Shown: piece by piece, positions 18,138 to 27,517 of the stretch | Layout of the letters: every line of letters begins with the position of its first letter | Numbering within the stretch: the first letter of the stretch is position 1 | NCBI RefSeq assembly: GCF_029589435.1 | Contig: NZ_JARRAG010000002.1 | Span: 2,542,001-2,606,000 of the forward strand | Direction: 5' to 3' | Length of the DNA stretch: 64,000 nucleotides | Origin: Paludisphaera mucosa | GTDB taxonomy: Bacteria > Planctomycetota > Planctomycetia > Isosphaerales > Isosphaeraceae | Notes under the pieces: model-generated | What the model was told of the DNA's origin: nothing | The model's database searches: none | Seen by the model: the letters and a program-made list of their open reading frames with translations, nothing else | Translations under genes and position numbers: made by a program

Positions 18138-19745
18138 ATGGCGAGCCTCGCCCGACCGCCCGACCCCTCGCGCCCGACCGTCAATCCGTGGCTCATCGCC
18201 CTCGCGGTCACGGTGCCGACGTTCATGGAAGTCCTCGACACGACGATCGCCAACGTCGCGCTGCGATACATCGCCGGCGGCCTGTCCGCCTCGGAGACCG
18301 ACAGCGAGTGGGTCATCACCAGCTACCTGGCCGCCAATGCCACGATCCTGCCGATCTCGGGCTGGAACTCGGCCCGGCTGGGTCGCCGCAATTACTTCCT
18401 GATCTCCATCGCCGTCTTCACAATCGCCTCCGGGCTCTGCGGCGCGGCGACGAGCCTGGAGCAGTTGATCCTGTTCCGGGTGATCCAGGGACTGGCCGGC
18501 GGCGGACTGCAGCCGTCCAGCCAGGGGATCTTGCTCGACAGCTTCCCGCCCGAGAAGCAGGGCCAGGCCCAGACGATGTTCGGAGTCGCGGCGTTGCTCG
18601 CGCCGGTCGTGGGCCCATTCCTGGGCGGATATCTCACCGTCAATTACAACTGGCGATGGATCTTCTACGTCAATCTGCCGGTGGGCACGCTCGGCTTGCT
18701 AGCGTGCTATCTCTTGGTCGTCGATCCCGATTACATCAAGAAGGCCCGGGCCGAGCTGCGTCGCGGGCCGCTCAATTTCGACTACATCGGCTTGGGGCTG
18801 CTGACGCTGGCCATCTCGTGCTGGGAAGTGCTCCTAAGCAAGGGCCAGGAGTGGGACTGGTACAATGACCCGTTCTGGCGAGTACAGGCATTGTTCCTGC
18901 TGTTCGTCGTCGGGCTTGTCGGACTGATCGCCTGGGAGCTACGAATCGCCAACCCGGTGATCAACCTCCGGCCGCTGGGCGAGCGGAACCTGGCGGTGTG
19001 CTGCGTCATCATCTTCTGTGCGTATGGCGTCCTTTATGGTGCCAGCACCTCACTGCCGGCCTTACTCCAGTCCCTGTTCGGCTACGACGCCTACGCCTCG
19101 GGGCTGGTGCAGTCGCCCGCGGGATTATTCGCTGTCATGGGGTTGTTCGTCGTCGGCATGCTCCTCGGTCGGGGCGTCGACGCCCGCTGGCTGATCGCCG
19201 CGGGCTTGCTGATCATGGCGGCCGGGAACTACTGGATGGCGCTGATGAACCTGGACATCAGCCCGGGGCAGGCGATCTGGCCGAGGGTGGTGCTGATCGT
19301 CGGCCTCTCGATGATCTTCGCCCCGATCAACGTCGCCGCCTTCAAATACACTCCCGTGCATCTGAGGGGCGCGGCGGTCGGCCTCCTGGCGCTCCTCCGG
19401 AACGAGGGCGGGAGCGTCGGCACGTCGATGGCACAAACAATGGCCCAGCGTCGGAACCAGTTCCACACGGCGCGCGTTAACGAGTTCCTCGACCCCTTGA
19501 ACCCGGCCTTGAATTCATTCTCCGAGCAGGCCCAGCCGTACTTCTATCAGCAAACTGGCGACCCGGCCGCGTCGAGGTTACTGACGTGGCAGGCGCTGGA
19601 GGATCTCCGCCACCAACAGGCGGCATCGATGGCCTACTTCGACATCTTCTGGCTGTTCGCCGTCCTGGCCCTGGCACTCCTCCTCCTCGTGCCCTTCATG
19701 AAACGCTCGGTGGCCGAGAAGGGGGCTCACCTGGCCGCGGAGTGA
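18138..19745 (+). CDS. MFS transporter, DHA2 family (EmrB/QacA-like)
   Basis: A proton-driven multidrug exporter of about 535 residues with some 14 membrane segments. The DHA2 signatures are visible: LDTTIANVALRYIAG in the first helix (motif D1), SGWNSARLGRRN (motif A) and FRVIQGLAGGGLQPSSQGIL (motif C region). It pairs with the HlyD adaptor: a GTG at 18123 would overlap the adaptor's stop, but the ATG at 18138 has AAAGGGA six bases upstream and is preferred. The substrates are unknown. No TolC-like partner is in the window. Transcription presumably now depends on read-through of, or a promoter in, the upstream ISAs1. Confidence 0.93.
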   Translation: MASLARPPDPSRPTVNPWLIALAVTVPTFMEVLDTTIANVALRYIAGGLSASETDSEWVITSYLAANATILPISGWNSARLGRRNYFLISIAVFTIASGLCGAATSLEQLILFRVIQGLAGGGLQPSSQGILLDSFPPEKQGQAQTMFGVAALLAPVVGPFLGGYLTVNYNWRWIFYVNLPVGTLGLLACYLLVVDPDYIKKARAELRRGPLNFDYIGLGLLTLAISCWEVLLSKGQEWDWYNDPFWRVQALFLLFVVGLVGLIAWELRIANPVINLRPLGERNLAVCCVIIFCAYGVLYGASTSLPALLQSLFGYDAYASGLVQSPAGLFAVMGLFVVGMLLGRGVDARWLIAAGLLIMAAGNYWMALMNLDISPGQAIWPRVVLIVGLSMIFAPINVAAFKYTPVHLRGAAVGLLALLRNEGGSVGTSMAQTMAQRRNQFHTARVNEFLDPLNPALNSFSEQAQPYFYQQTGDPAASRLLTWQALEDLRHQQAASMAYFDIFWLFAVLALALLLLVPFMKRSVAEKGAHLAAE

Positions 19746-19779
19746 TTTGGCGGCGCCCATGCTGGGCGATGGCCCAGAG

Positions 19780-19860
19780 GTGGAGGTCGCCGAAGAGTCG
19801 TGCGAGGGCGGCGGGCTGGTAGTGGGCGTTGAGGCCGCTGGGGTTGGGGAGGACCGCGGT
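19780..19860 (-). pseudogene. 3' fragment of a mismatch-specific DNA glycosylase (Mug-like)
   Basis: About 27 residues on the minus strand read TAVLPNPSGLNAHYQPAALA then RLFGDLH. This is the conserved C-terminal LPNPSGLNAHY element of G:U/G:T mismatch glycosylases. Homology stops at about 19860, exactly where the IS66 remnant begins on the other strand, so the rest of the gene has been lost. The frame then continues past the gene end into the MFS gene on the opposite strand. Confidence 0.65.
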
Positions 19861-20883
19861 CGCGGGCAAGCCGCCGCAGCCGATCGAGAAGGGCCTGCCT
19901 GGCCCGGGGCTGCTCGCGCAGGTCATCACGAGCAAGTATGCCGACCACATGCCGCTCTATCGTCAGGAGGGGATCTTCACCCGTCACGGCGTCGAGCTGT
20001 CGCGCAAGACGATGTCCGGCTGGATGGCCCAGGCGGCCTGGCTCTTGGAGCCGATCTGGAAGGCGACGAGGGCCGAGGTGCTCAAGTCGCATGTGATTCA
20101 GACCGACGACACCACCGTGCCCGTGCTGGACCGTCGGCTCGATCGGGCTCGCACCGCCCGGCTGTGGGTCTACCTCGGCGATCGCGAGCATCCTTACATA
20201 ATCTATGACTACACGGCCGACCGCAGCCGCGACGGACCGGAGAAGTTCCTCGGCGACTACAAGGGCTACCTCCAGGCCGACGCCTACAGCGGCTATGACC
20301 TGTTCTACTCCCGCATCGTAGTCGAGGTCGGGTACTGGGCCCACGCTCGCCGCAAGTTCTTCGACGCCCGCACGAGCGACCCCGAGCGGTCCCACGAGGC
20401 GTTGGCGCGGATTCGCGCCCTCTACGCGGTGGAGGCCGGGGATAAGGGGCTCGCCCTGCGCCGCGAGCAGTCCGTCCCGCTGCTGGAGCGGCTCGGGGCC
20501 TGGCTGGAGGAGCACGCCCGGGTCGAGCTGCCCAAGAGCCCGATCGGCGGGGCGATCGGCTACGCCCGCTTGAACTGGGCGGCCTTGAACCGATTCACGG
20601 GGGCGGGCTACCTGGCGATCGACAACAACGCGAGCGAGCCGTCAAGCCGGACGCGATCGGCCGCCGCAACTGGCTCTTCGCCGGGAGCGAGGGCGGCGGG
20701 CGGACAGCCGCGATCCTCTTCAGCGTCGCATCGACGTGCCGGGCCCTGAAGATCGACCCCTTCGCCTACCTCCGCGACGTTCTGGATCGGGTCTGCACCC
20801 ACCCGGCCCGGCGGGTCGCGGAATTGCTGCCCGATCGCTGGTGGACCCACCGATGCGTCTCGGGATCGGCCCTGGCGGGGTGA
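19860..20883 (+). pseudogene. IS66-family transposase (TnpC-like), 5'-truncated and frameshifted
   Basis: Starts abruptly at PPQPIEKGLPGPGLLAQV, a mid-protein IS66 motif, so the N-terminal leucine zipper, HTH and zinc region are missing. Catalytic Asp residues lie in HVIQTDDTTVPVLD and YLQADAYSGYD, and the Glu in AIDNNASE. One codon later the frame shifts, near 20640. The conserved IS66 C-terminus (GRRNWLFAGSEGGGRTAA, then YLRDVLDRV and LLPDRW) continues in another frame to the TGA at 20881. It cannot be active as it stands. Confidence 0.9.
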
Positions 20884-20931
20884 TCACGGCCGCCACCGAT
20901 GGCGCGTGTGGCGTCCCGCTCGACCTGATGA

Positions 20932-20953
20932 CACCGGACCGCCAAGTCCGGTG
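20932..20953. terminator. short perfect hairpin after the IS66 remnant
   Basis: CACCGGAC and GTCCGGTG form an 8-bp stem with a six-base loop, about 50 bases after the IS66 stop. No T-run follows, so its role as a terminator is only a guess. Confidence 0.35.
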
Positions 20954-21111
20954 ACGACGAGCAGTACCCGGACCACGGCGGCGTCCCCCATCGCCAGGTC
21001 GACGGGGCGTGGCGAGGGGGGCAATCCGGCCGGGCCGGGGTCGGTTTTGCTGCGCTTTCGGGGCCGCGCTGGCCCTGCCGCGTCGGCAGGTCGCGGTCGC
21101 GGACCACGTGA

Positions 21112-21268
21112 ACCAGACGATGACGCCTTCAGGCGTAGAGCAGAATTTGGGGCGTGATCGTGATGGATGGCGGCGTCGGTAACCAAGACGATGACGCCTT
21201 CGGGCGTTGAGCAGGCCTGGCAGCCGGCCTCCGGGTTTGCGGGCCACGATGTGACCAAGACGATGACG
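21112..21268. repeat. regularly spaced hairpin repeats downstream of recQ
   Basis: Two near-identical 32-33-base units (around 21112-21143 and 21182-21214) share GACGATGACGCCTTC followed by GGCGT and GAGCAG. A third partial unit (ACCAAGACGATGACG) lies at about 21254. Starts are spaced about 70-72 bases. Each full unit contains ACGCC-TTCG/TTCA-GGCGT, a short stem closed by a UUCG-type tetraloop. They lie directly 3' of recQ, reading on its strand as AGGCGTCATCGTC units. Confidence 0.6.
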
Positions 21269-21292
21269 ACGGACCCCGGAGCGCCTCGTGGT

Positions 21293-23230
21293 TCAGCCCG
21301 CGAGTCCGGCGTCCGCGAGGTATTCCAGCACACGCGCGAACGGCACGTCCGCCAACGCCCCGAACCTCTTGTCCCGAGTGAGCTTCGCCCGGCTCGTCGC
21401 CGGGGAGGACAGCCCGCAGAGGAACCGGGCCATCTGCCGGGGGGTCGCCAGGGCCGGGTGCGCCTGGGCTTGCAACGCATCGACGAGCATCCCCTCCGCC
21501 CTGCCCAACGGCCGGACGGGCGTGGGGACCGGCGGCCGCGGACCGACGCCCAGGCAGGGCCCGCAGTGGCCGCAATCGCCGGCCAGATCCTCCCCGAAGT
21601 AGGACAGCATCCGGCGGGTCAGGCAGCCCGCCTCGTGGGCGAAGGCCAGCATCCGATGCACACGCTCGGCCTCGCGTGCCTCGCGCCGCCGGAAACGGGC
21701 CCACATGGCCTCGACGAGGACCGCGAGCCCGGGCCCCCCGGCCGAGCGACGATAGCCCTGGCGCAGTCCCGTGGCCTGGAGGACGACTTCGCCCTGCTCC
21801 TCGAGGTAGGTCAACGCCTTGGACAGCCTGGCTCCAGATTCGCCCAGGGCCGTGGCCGCCGCGCGCACGTCGAGCGTGAGCCACCGGTTCCCCTTCCGTG
21901 CCTGGCCGAACACTCGGCCCAGGAACTCGGCCCGACGTTCGTCGAACCGCGCGAGGATCTCTTTCAGGGGCCGCGTCGGCTCGACCTTCAACTCGGCGTA
22001 GAATGGTCCGGTCGACTCCGCGACCCCCTCGAATTCGAGGTAGGTGAGCAGCGTCTCGACGACGAGGGGCCGGATGTCGTGGGCGACGGACAGCCCCTGG
22101 ATCGAGACGTCGAACTCGTCGCCGCGGGCCAGGACGTCGGCCAGCAACGAGCCGATAGCCTCGCGCGTGGGGGTGTCGCCGTGGGCGAAGTTCTCCAGCG
22201 TCACGACGTCCTCCGGGCAGGCCAGAAGTTCGCAGGCGGCGGGCCGGCCGTCGCGGCCCGCGCGGCCGATCTCCTGGGCGTGATTCTCCGGGCCCTTGGG
22301 CAGGTTGTAGTGGTAGACGGCGCGGATGTCCGCCTTGTCGATCCCCATGCCGAAGGCGATCGTCGCCACGACGATCATCGAAGTCGAGGCCATGAACCGG
22401 TCCTGCACCGCGTGCCGGACCTCGTCGCCCAGCCCCGCATGGTAGGCGTGCGCGTCGTGGCCGTGCTCGACGAGCCGGCGGGCCAGGCCCTCGGCCGTCC
22501 TCTGGAGCGTGACGTAGACGATCGCCGGGCCCGGCGGGCGGGCCGCCAGGCGTTGCAGCAGGAACTCGTCTCGCTCGGCGGACGAGCATGGCGTGGCATG
22601 CAACTCGAGGTTGGGCCGGTGGAACCCGGTGCGGACGACGTCGCCCGGCGAGATCCCGAACGCCTCGGCGATCGAGCGGGCGACTTCGGGCGTGGCGGTG
22701 GCCGTCAGCGCCAGCACCCGGCCGACCGCCAGGCCCCGCGAGACGCGGGCCAGCCGCAGGTAGTCGGGGCGGAAGTTGTGCCCCCACTCGCTGATGCAGT
22801 GCGCCTCGTCGACGGCCAGCAGCGCGATCGGCCGCCCGGACACGGTGGCGACGAACCGCTCGCCGGCCAGCCGCTCCGGGGCGATGAAGAGGATCCGGAG
22901 CCGGCCGGATCGGAGGTCGGCGTGGACCCGCCCGGCCTCGTGCGCATCGAGGCTGGAGTCGAGCCGTGCGGCGGCGACGCCCCGGGCGACCAGCGAGTCG
23001 ACCTGGTCCTTCATGAGGGCGATCAGGGGGCTGACGACGACCGTCAGGCCGTCGAGCAGCAGGGCGGGCAGTTGATAACAGAGGCTCTTGCCGGCGCCGG
23101 TGGGGAAGATCGCCAGGACTGAACGGCGATCCAGAAGTCGCGAGACGACCGCCTCCTGCCCCTCGCGGAATTCGGCGAAGCCGAACACCCGGCCCAGGGT
23201 CGCTCGGGCCTCGTCGATGGTGGCGGTCAT
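21293..23230 (-). CDS. recQ: RecQ-family ATP-dependent DNA helicase
   Basis: A 3'-5' DNA helicase of about 645 residues. The helicase core shows Walker A FPTGAGKSLC, motif Ia SPLIALMKDQV, DEAH box VDEAHCISEWGH, motif III LALTATATPEV and motif VI QEIGRAGRDGR. The RecQ zinc-binding region follows with Cys residues in AGCLTRRML and DCGHCGPC. The C-terminus has no clear second HRDC domain, but a short conserved tail with SPATSRAKLTR remains. The ATG at 23230 stands eight bases from AAGGA; the frame continues upstream without homology. It is monocistronic on this strand. Confidence 0.92.
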   Translation of the reverse strand: MTATIDEARATLGRVFGFAEFREGQEAVVSRLLDRRSVLAIFPTGAGKSLCYQLPALLLDGLTVVVSPLIALMKDQVDSLVARGVAAARLDSSLDAHEAGRVHADLRSGRLRILFIAPERLAGERFVATVSGRPIALLAVDEAHCISEWGHNFRPDYLRLARVSRGLAVGRVLALTATATPEVARSIAEAFGISPGDVVRTGFHRPNLELHATPCSSAERDEFLLQRLAARPPGPAIVYVTLQRTAEGLARRLVEHGHDAHAYHAGLGDEVRHAVQDRFMASTSMIVVATIAFGMGIDKADIRAVYHYNLPKGPENHAQEIGRAGRDGRPAACELLACPEDVVTLENFAHGDTPTREAIGSLLADVLARGDEFDVSIQGLSVAHDIRPLVVETLLTYLEFEGVAESTGPFYAELKVEPTRPLKEILARFDERRAEFLGRVFGQARKGNRWLTLDVRAAATALGESGARLSKALTYLEEQGEVVLQATGLRQGYRRSAGGPGLAVLVEAMWARFRRREAREAERVHRMLAFAHEAGCLTRRMLSYFGEDLAGDCGHCGPCLGVGPRPPVPTPVRPLGRAEGMLVDALQAQAHPALATPRQMARFLCGLSSPATSRAKLTRDKRFGALADVPFARVLEYLADAGLAG

Positions 23231-23539
23231 GCGGGGTGATCCTTCTCTCGGCAAGTCCGACCGGAGGCCCCGGCCGGCATCCACGAGACGGATCTCGACG
23301 GGGGGCTCCATTGTTGCCGATACGCCCCGCCGCGAGAACGTCAAGATCCAGCCGGCGGTCCCCATCCCGCCGCGTACATTCGGGGTGGAGGATGCCCGAC
23401 GAGGATGGGACTCGGCGGCTCGACGTCGACCCGCTCGCGGGCCCGCCCCAGTCCGCCGGAGGTCATCAGCCGCCCCAGGTCATCCCCGTCGATCCGCGCT
23501 TCTCCATAATCCGGCCGCTGCACGCAGGGCCAGGGGCAA

Positions 23540-23672
23540 CTAACGTGTTGATCCGATAACGACTTGCATGAGGAAGTCTCCGCTCCGGCCTCAGGAGCGG
23601 CGTTTCGCGGCGACGCTCTGACGGCCGGGGTACTGCCTCAGCAGGGAGAGGCAGAATCGGTTCATCCAGGCC
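23540..23672 (-). pseudogene. 3' end of ISAs1 copy B transposase
   Basis: Read from 23667 and joined in frame to the right arm at 31400, it gives NMAWMNRFCLSLLRQYPGRQ, the conserved ISAs1 C-terminus. SVAAKRRS follows, then TGA where Cys is usual, then RSGDFLMQVV to a TAG at 23540. The in-frame TGA shows decay before or after the transposon arrived. Confidence 0.8.
23668..23672. repeat. Tn3-family transposon target duplication, left copy
   Basis: AGGCC, repeated exactly at 31400-31404 outside the other inverted repeat. Five bases is the standard Tn3-family duplication. Confidence 0.88.
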
Positions 23673-23710
23673 GGGGTTCCGATAGCAACGGAGAAAAAAA
23701 CAACGATCTT
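23673..23710 (+). repeat. left terminal inverted repeat of the Tn3-family transposon
   Basis: 38 bases beginning GGGGTTCCGATAGCAACG, complementary to 31362-31399 except at one position (A versus G in the A-rich middle). The transposase stop codon lies at its inner edge. Confidence 0.93.
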
Positions 23711-26690
23711 TATCGGTACTTTTGTTCAGTTGGCTGGCGTAGCGGCCGCAGTCGGGAGCGGCTCAAGCCACCCTCGACCTCGAAGCGGTACTTGCCGTAT
23801 GGATTGATGTGTTCGTAGCGGGCCGGGGAGAGTCGAGCGATGTCCTCTTCGTTCACCGTCTTGCCCTCTGCCCGGAGCTGCTTGATGACCGCCGCCATGT
23901 AGACCGTGTTCCAGCTCACCACCGCGTTGGTCACCAGGTTCAGGCAGCCCGCCTGGTTCATCAGCTTCTCCTCCTGTTTCTTCCGGAGCGTGCCCTTGTT
24001 CGCGAACAGGAGGAACTCCCGCAAGCCGTGCAGGGCCTCGCCCTTGTTGAGTTGGGCCTGGATTCGCCGCCGGAGATGCTCGCTCTCCAGGTAATGCAGG
24101 ATGAAGATCGTCTTGACCAGCCGGCCGTACTCCTGCAAGGCCCTGGTCAGGCGGTTCTTGCGGGGGTAGGACTGGAGCTTGCCGATCAGCAGCGACGAGG
24201 TTACCCTGCCGCGCTTCAGCGACCCGGCCACCCGCAACAGCTCGCCCCAGTTGTTCAGGATCCGGTCGCGGTTGATCCGCCCTTTGAGCCGAGGCGCCAG
24301 GAGAGGGTGTCGCTTCTGACGCTCCACGCGGAACAGTCGCTGGTCCCCCAGGTCGCGGATGCGTGGGGAGAATTGCAGACCGAGCAAGTCGAACAGGGCG
24401 AAGACGATCTCGGTAAAGCCGGCCGTGTCGGTCGTGTGCTCCAGGAGCGGCAGCTCGGTCTCGTTGTCGAGGATCTCATCGAGGACATAGGTCGCGTCCC
24501 GGACCGTGGTGGGGATCACCTTGGTGCCGTACTGCGAGAACTGGTCCGCAGTCCAGGTGTAGAAGGTCACTCCCTTGCCGTATCCGAAGTAGCGAGGCAG
24601 GGACGTGGCCATGCGGACCTTGCCGGAGACGGGGAACCGCTGGCCGTCGGACGAGGACAACGTTCCCGTGCCCCAGAGTCGGCTCAGCGGCTGGTGGTAC
24701 TGGAAGTTGACGGGCCGCGTCGTCGCGGCCTTCAGGGTCTCGTCGTGCACGTACCAGTTCGTGCACCAGGCCAGCTTCTGATAGGTCAAGTCGGAAATCC
24801 GCGCCATGCGAGTCGGGCCGAGGTTGCAAGCCTGAGCGAGGACCGTCGCGTAGAGGTGGCTTGGGAGGTCGCGGCCCCGCGGCTCCGTCCCCCCGGCGCG
24901 CTCGAAGTCGTCGCTGAAGCGCGTCCAGCCGTCGACCTCGATGAGCAGTTCGCTCAGCTCGACCAACGGCAGCCGATCGTCGATGAGGTGTTCCAGTTCC
25001 GTCGTGCTCGCCGGCCTGTCTTGCGCGACCAAGGGTGAGACGATCAGGTCGTTACCTTCCATACGGACGTCCCCACCTTTGGCGAGCAAGGCCTCGACGA
25101 GGTCCAGGAGCCCGCTCAACTCCGCCTCACGCTCGCGCAGACGATCGGTCCCGGCTTCCGGGGCCTGGATCTCCCGACACACCTCCGCCCGGAGCTCGGA
25201 CCATCCCTCCCGGGGGATCAAATAGGTCTGGGGGTCGGCGTAGCGACGGCTCTTCTCCAGCCACACGCACCCCGCCCGCAAGGCTCCCCGCAGTTCCCAG
25301 AGCACGCACAGCTCGAAGTAGTGACGGCGTTTCGTCGGGTCGGGGTTGTCGTTGACGTACGGCCGCCACCGCGCGGGGACGAACTCGAGTGGCGTTTCCT
25401 CGGGGAGGACCCGCCGTCCTTCGTTGTTGAGCCGACGGAGGAGGTCCACGGCCCCGATCAAGTTCGAATCGCCGCTGGCACGGAGCTTGAGGGCGGCGAT
25501 GAACTCGGGAGTGAATTGGCGGAGGTAGGTGTAGCGGCTCGCCAGGAAATCGAAGTAGTGGTCGTCGAGGGGACGGATGATCCGGTCGGACTCCTCGATG
25601 GCGTCCCGGAGTTCATCCGAAGAGATGTGACGGTAGATGGTTCGTCGCAGTTCCGTGTCCTTGACCTTGGGATCGAGGACGACTCGGCCGATCTCGCGGA
25701 AGAGCCGGACCTTCTCGTTGGTCGAGCGGGCCACCGAGAGCCGGAAGTCTTCCAGGTCGCGACTGGCCCGGTGATAGGCCTCCGCCAGGCAGCGGTCGAA
25801 CAGGTCGAGGGCTTCGTCGGTCAGGTCGACCAGGGTCTGGTAGAGGAAGGCGACGAGGATCGGGTAACGCCGCGGCTCGGACATCCTCTGGAGGGCCTGG
25901 TTGGTGGATCGGCGAGCGACCTGGGCGAGGAATTTCAGGCGGTTCGGGGTCAGCGACGAGAGGTCCCAGCGGTCGACTCCCCACTCCAGGCAGCGGGCCC
26001 GCTTCTTGAGGGCGGCAAGGATCATCGACGGCGTATATGTCGCGGCGGATTGCTGGAGCCACGCCAGGCTGGAGTGCCCGGTGTCGGCGTCGACAGTCAG
26101 CAAACCATCGAGCCTGGCCTTGCACTCCTTGGTCAGGAGCATTCCCAGCCGTCGGTAGGTCTCCTGCTGGGCTCGTCGTCGGGACGAGGCGATGACGCGC
26201 TCCAGATGAGTGATCCCCGGCCGTTCGATCCGGAGGCCAGCAGGTTTTCGCAGTCCAGGCGCAAGAGCACGGTGGGTCGGTCGTGCTCCAGGGCGCGGTC
26301 CACGAGCCGGAGTTCGAGCTGGACCAGGTCCCTGGCCGTGGCCTTGCGGAAGCCGAGGTAGCGGCGGATTTGCCGGAGGTGCTCGGTCCGCGTCTGGCCC
26401 CGCCGGCCATCCCTCACGATCTCGCCCGGGTCGATGTCCAGTTGCTTCGCCACGAAGGCGACGACCCTCTGGGGGGCTGTACTCAGGTCGTCCGGGCAGA
26501 AGCCCAGGAAACGGAGCATGCCGAGTTGCAGGGCGAACCCCAGGCGGTTGGTAGCCGAGGTGGTGGGAGGAATCTGCCTGCGGTCGGCGCGGGAGAGGAT
26601 GAAGTAGGTGTCGAGGTCGGCGGGGATGATGTGGGCGGGGAAGCCGTCGAGCCGCTCGCGTTCCGCATCGCTGAGCAACCCGATGGGCAC
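23710..26690 (-). pseudogene. tnpA: Tn3-family transposase TnpA with one frameshift
   Basis: A roughly 990-residue DDE transposase. A GTG at 26690, six bases after GGAGGAG, opens the DUF4158 domain (PIGLLSDAERERLDGF, then NRLGFALQLGMLRFLG). Near 26230 the frame shifts (LRLDCENLLAS to IERPGITHLERVIASSRRR). The rest runs unbroken to 23710 with the Tn3 catalytic domain, for example YHQPLSRLWGTGTLSS, YTWTADQFSQYG, DATYVLDEILDNE and TTDTAGFTEIVFALFDLLG, and the C-terminal VVSWNTVYMAAVI. As it stands no full-length protein can be made. A single lost base in the run CCTCCGG would explain it. Confidence 0.85.
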
Positions 26691-26861
26691 GGCGGTCTCC
26701 TCCCGGGTTCTCACAAACGAAGGTTTCCGAGAAGACTCGGTGGGTCGGAGCCACCGACACCAAACCAGGACGCTCCGCTTCTCGGAAACCACTCGCGGAA
26801 TCGCTTTCTCGCAAGTGTATGGGTACGATGGGTTTCGAGAAATGAGGACGGGAGGGTTCCC
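26691..26861. promoter_or_regulatory. probable res site and divergent tnpA/tnpR promoters
   Basis: The gap between the divergent transposase and resolvase genes holds dyad elements typical of resolvase subsites. GGTTTCCGAGAAG at 26722 is repeated in inverted form at 26778-26790, TCGGTGG...CCACCGA lies at 26737-26758, and a related GGTTTCGAGAA is at 26831. Tn3-type res sites of three subsites sit in exactly this position and also regulate both genes. Confidence 0.6.
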
Positions 26862-27415
26862 ATGCGGATCGGTCATGCCCGCGTCTCCACCGACGATCAG
26901 TCGCTCGACCTCCAGCTCGACGCCTTGAAGAAGGCCGGGTGCAAGCGGGTCTTCACCGACAAGGCATCGGCCGTGAAGGGGGATCGGGGCGGATCGGCGG
27001 ACGCCGTGTCTCACCTCCGACCCGGCGACGTGCTCGTGATCTGGAAGCTCGACCGCCTGGGGCGCACGGTGAAGGGGTGGTCGACTTGGTGGCGGATTTG
27101 CAGGAACACGGGTGCCAGTTCCGCAGCCTGACCGACGGCATCGACACCACGACCCCGGCGGGCCGGTTCTTCTTCCACGTCATGGCGTCGCTAGCCCAGA
27201 TGGAGCGGGAGCTGATGGCCGAACGTACTCGCGCCGGGCTCGACGCGGCGCGGCGGCGGGGCCTGGTCGGCGGCCGCAAGCGGAGGATGACGCCGGGAAA
27301 AGTGGAATCGGCTCGCACGCTCTTGAAGGAGGGGATGTCCCCCAGGGATGTGGCCCAGAATCTCGGAGTCTCCGTCCCGACGCTCTACCGCTGGGTCCCC
27401 GCCACCAGCCGCTGA
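26862..27415 (+). pseudogene. tnpR: Tn3-type serine resolvase TnpR with one frameshift
   Basis: A site-specific recombinase that resolves cointegrates at res. The N-terminus MRIGHARVSTDDQSLDLQLD carries the catalytic Ser9, followed by GDVLVIWKLDRLGRTVKG. Around 27075 one base is missing. The other frame continues VDLVADLQEHGCQFRSLTDG, then FHVMASLAQMERELMAERT, and ends with the HTH domain (GMSPRDVAQNLGVSVPTLYRW). GGAGGG precedes the ATG by six bases. If the frameshift is genuine, the DNA-binding domain is lost; if it is an assembly error, the gene is normal. Confidence 0.85.
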
Positions 27416-27517
27416 TCCGATCGGCCCGGTTTCGAAGGTCGTCCGACGGCTCCCGTCGATCGATTCTGTCGCCCTCGAACTGCGACCGGGAGCGGGAACC
27501 CATTCGAGGACAATCCC

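Larger units (their letters stand above)
23525..23672 (-). mobile_element. left arm of ISAs1 copy B, cut off by the Tn3-family transposon
   Basis: Begins with CAGGGCCAGGGGC, matching CAGGGCCAGCGCGC at the other arm's end (32554, complementary strand). It encodes the C-terminus of the ISAs1 transposase on the minus strand. With the right arm and one 5-base duplication removed, the element would be about 1.3 kb, the normal ISAs1 size. No clean outer target duplication was found. Confidence 0.75.

Noticed and set aside
21112-21268. Possible CRISPR array behind recQ
   Set aside because: Only two full repeats plus a partial, repeats themselves vary, contain their own hairpin, and no cas genes are near.
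21129-22787. 552-codon minus-strand frame across recQ
   Set aside because: Another-frame shadow of recQ with Arg/Pro-rich composition.
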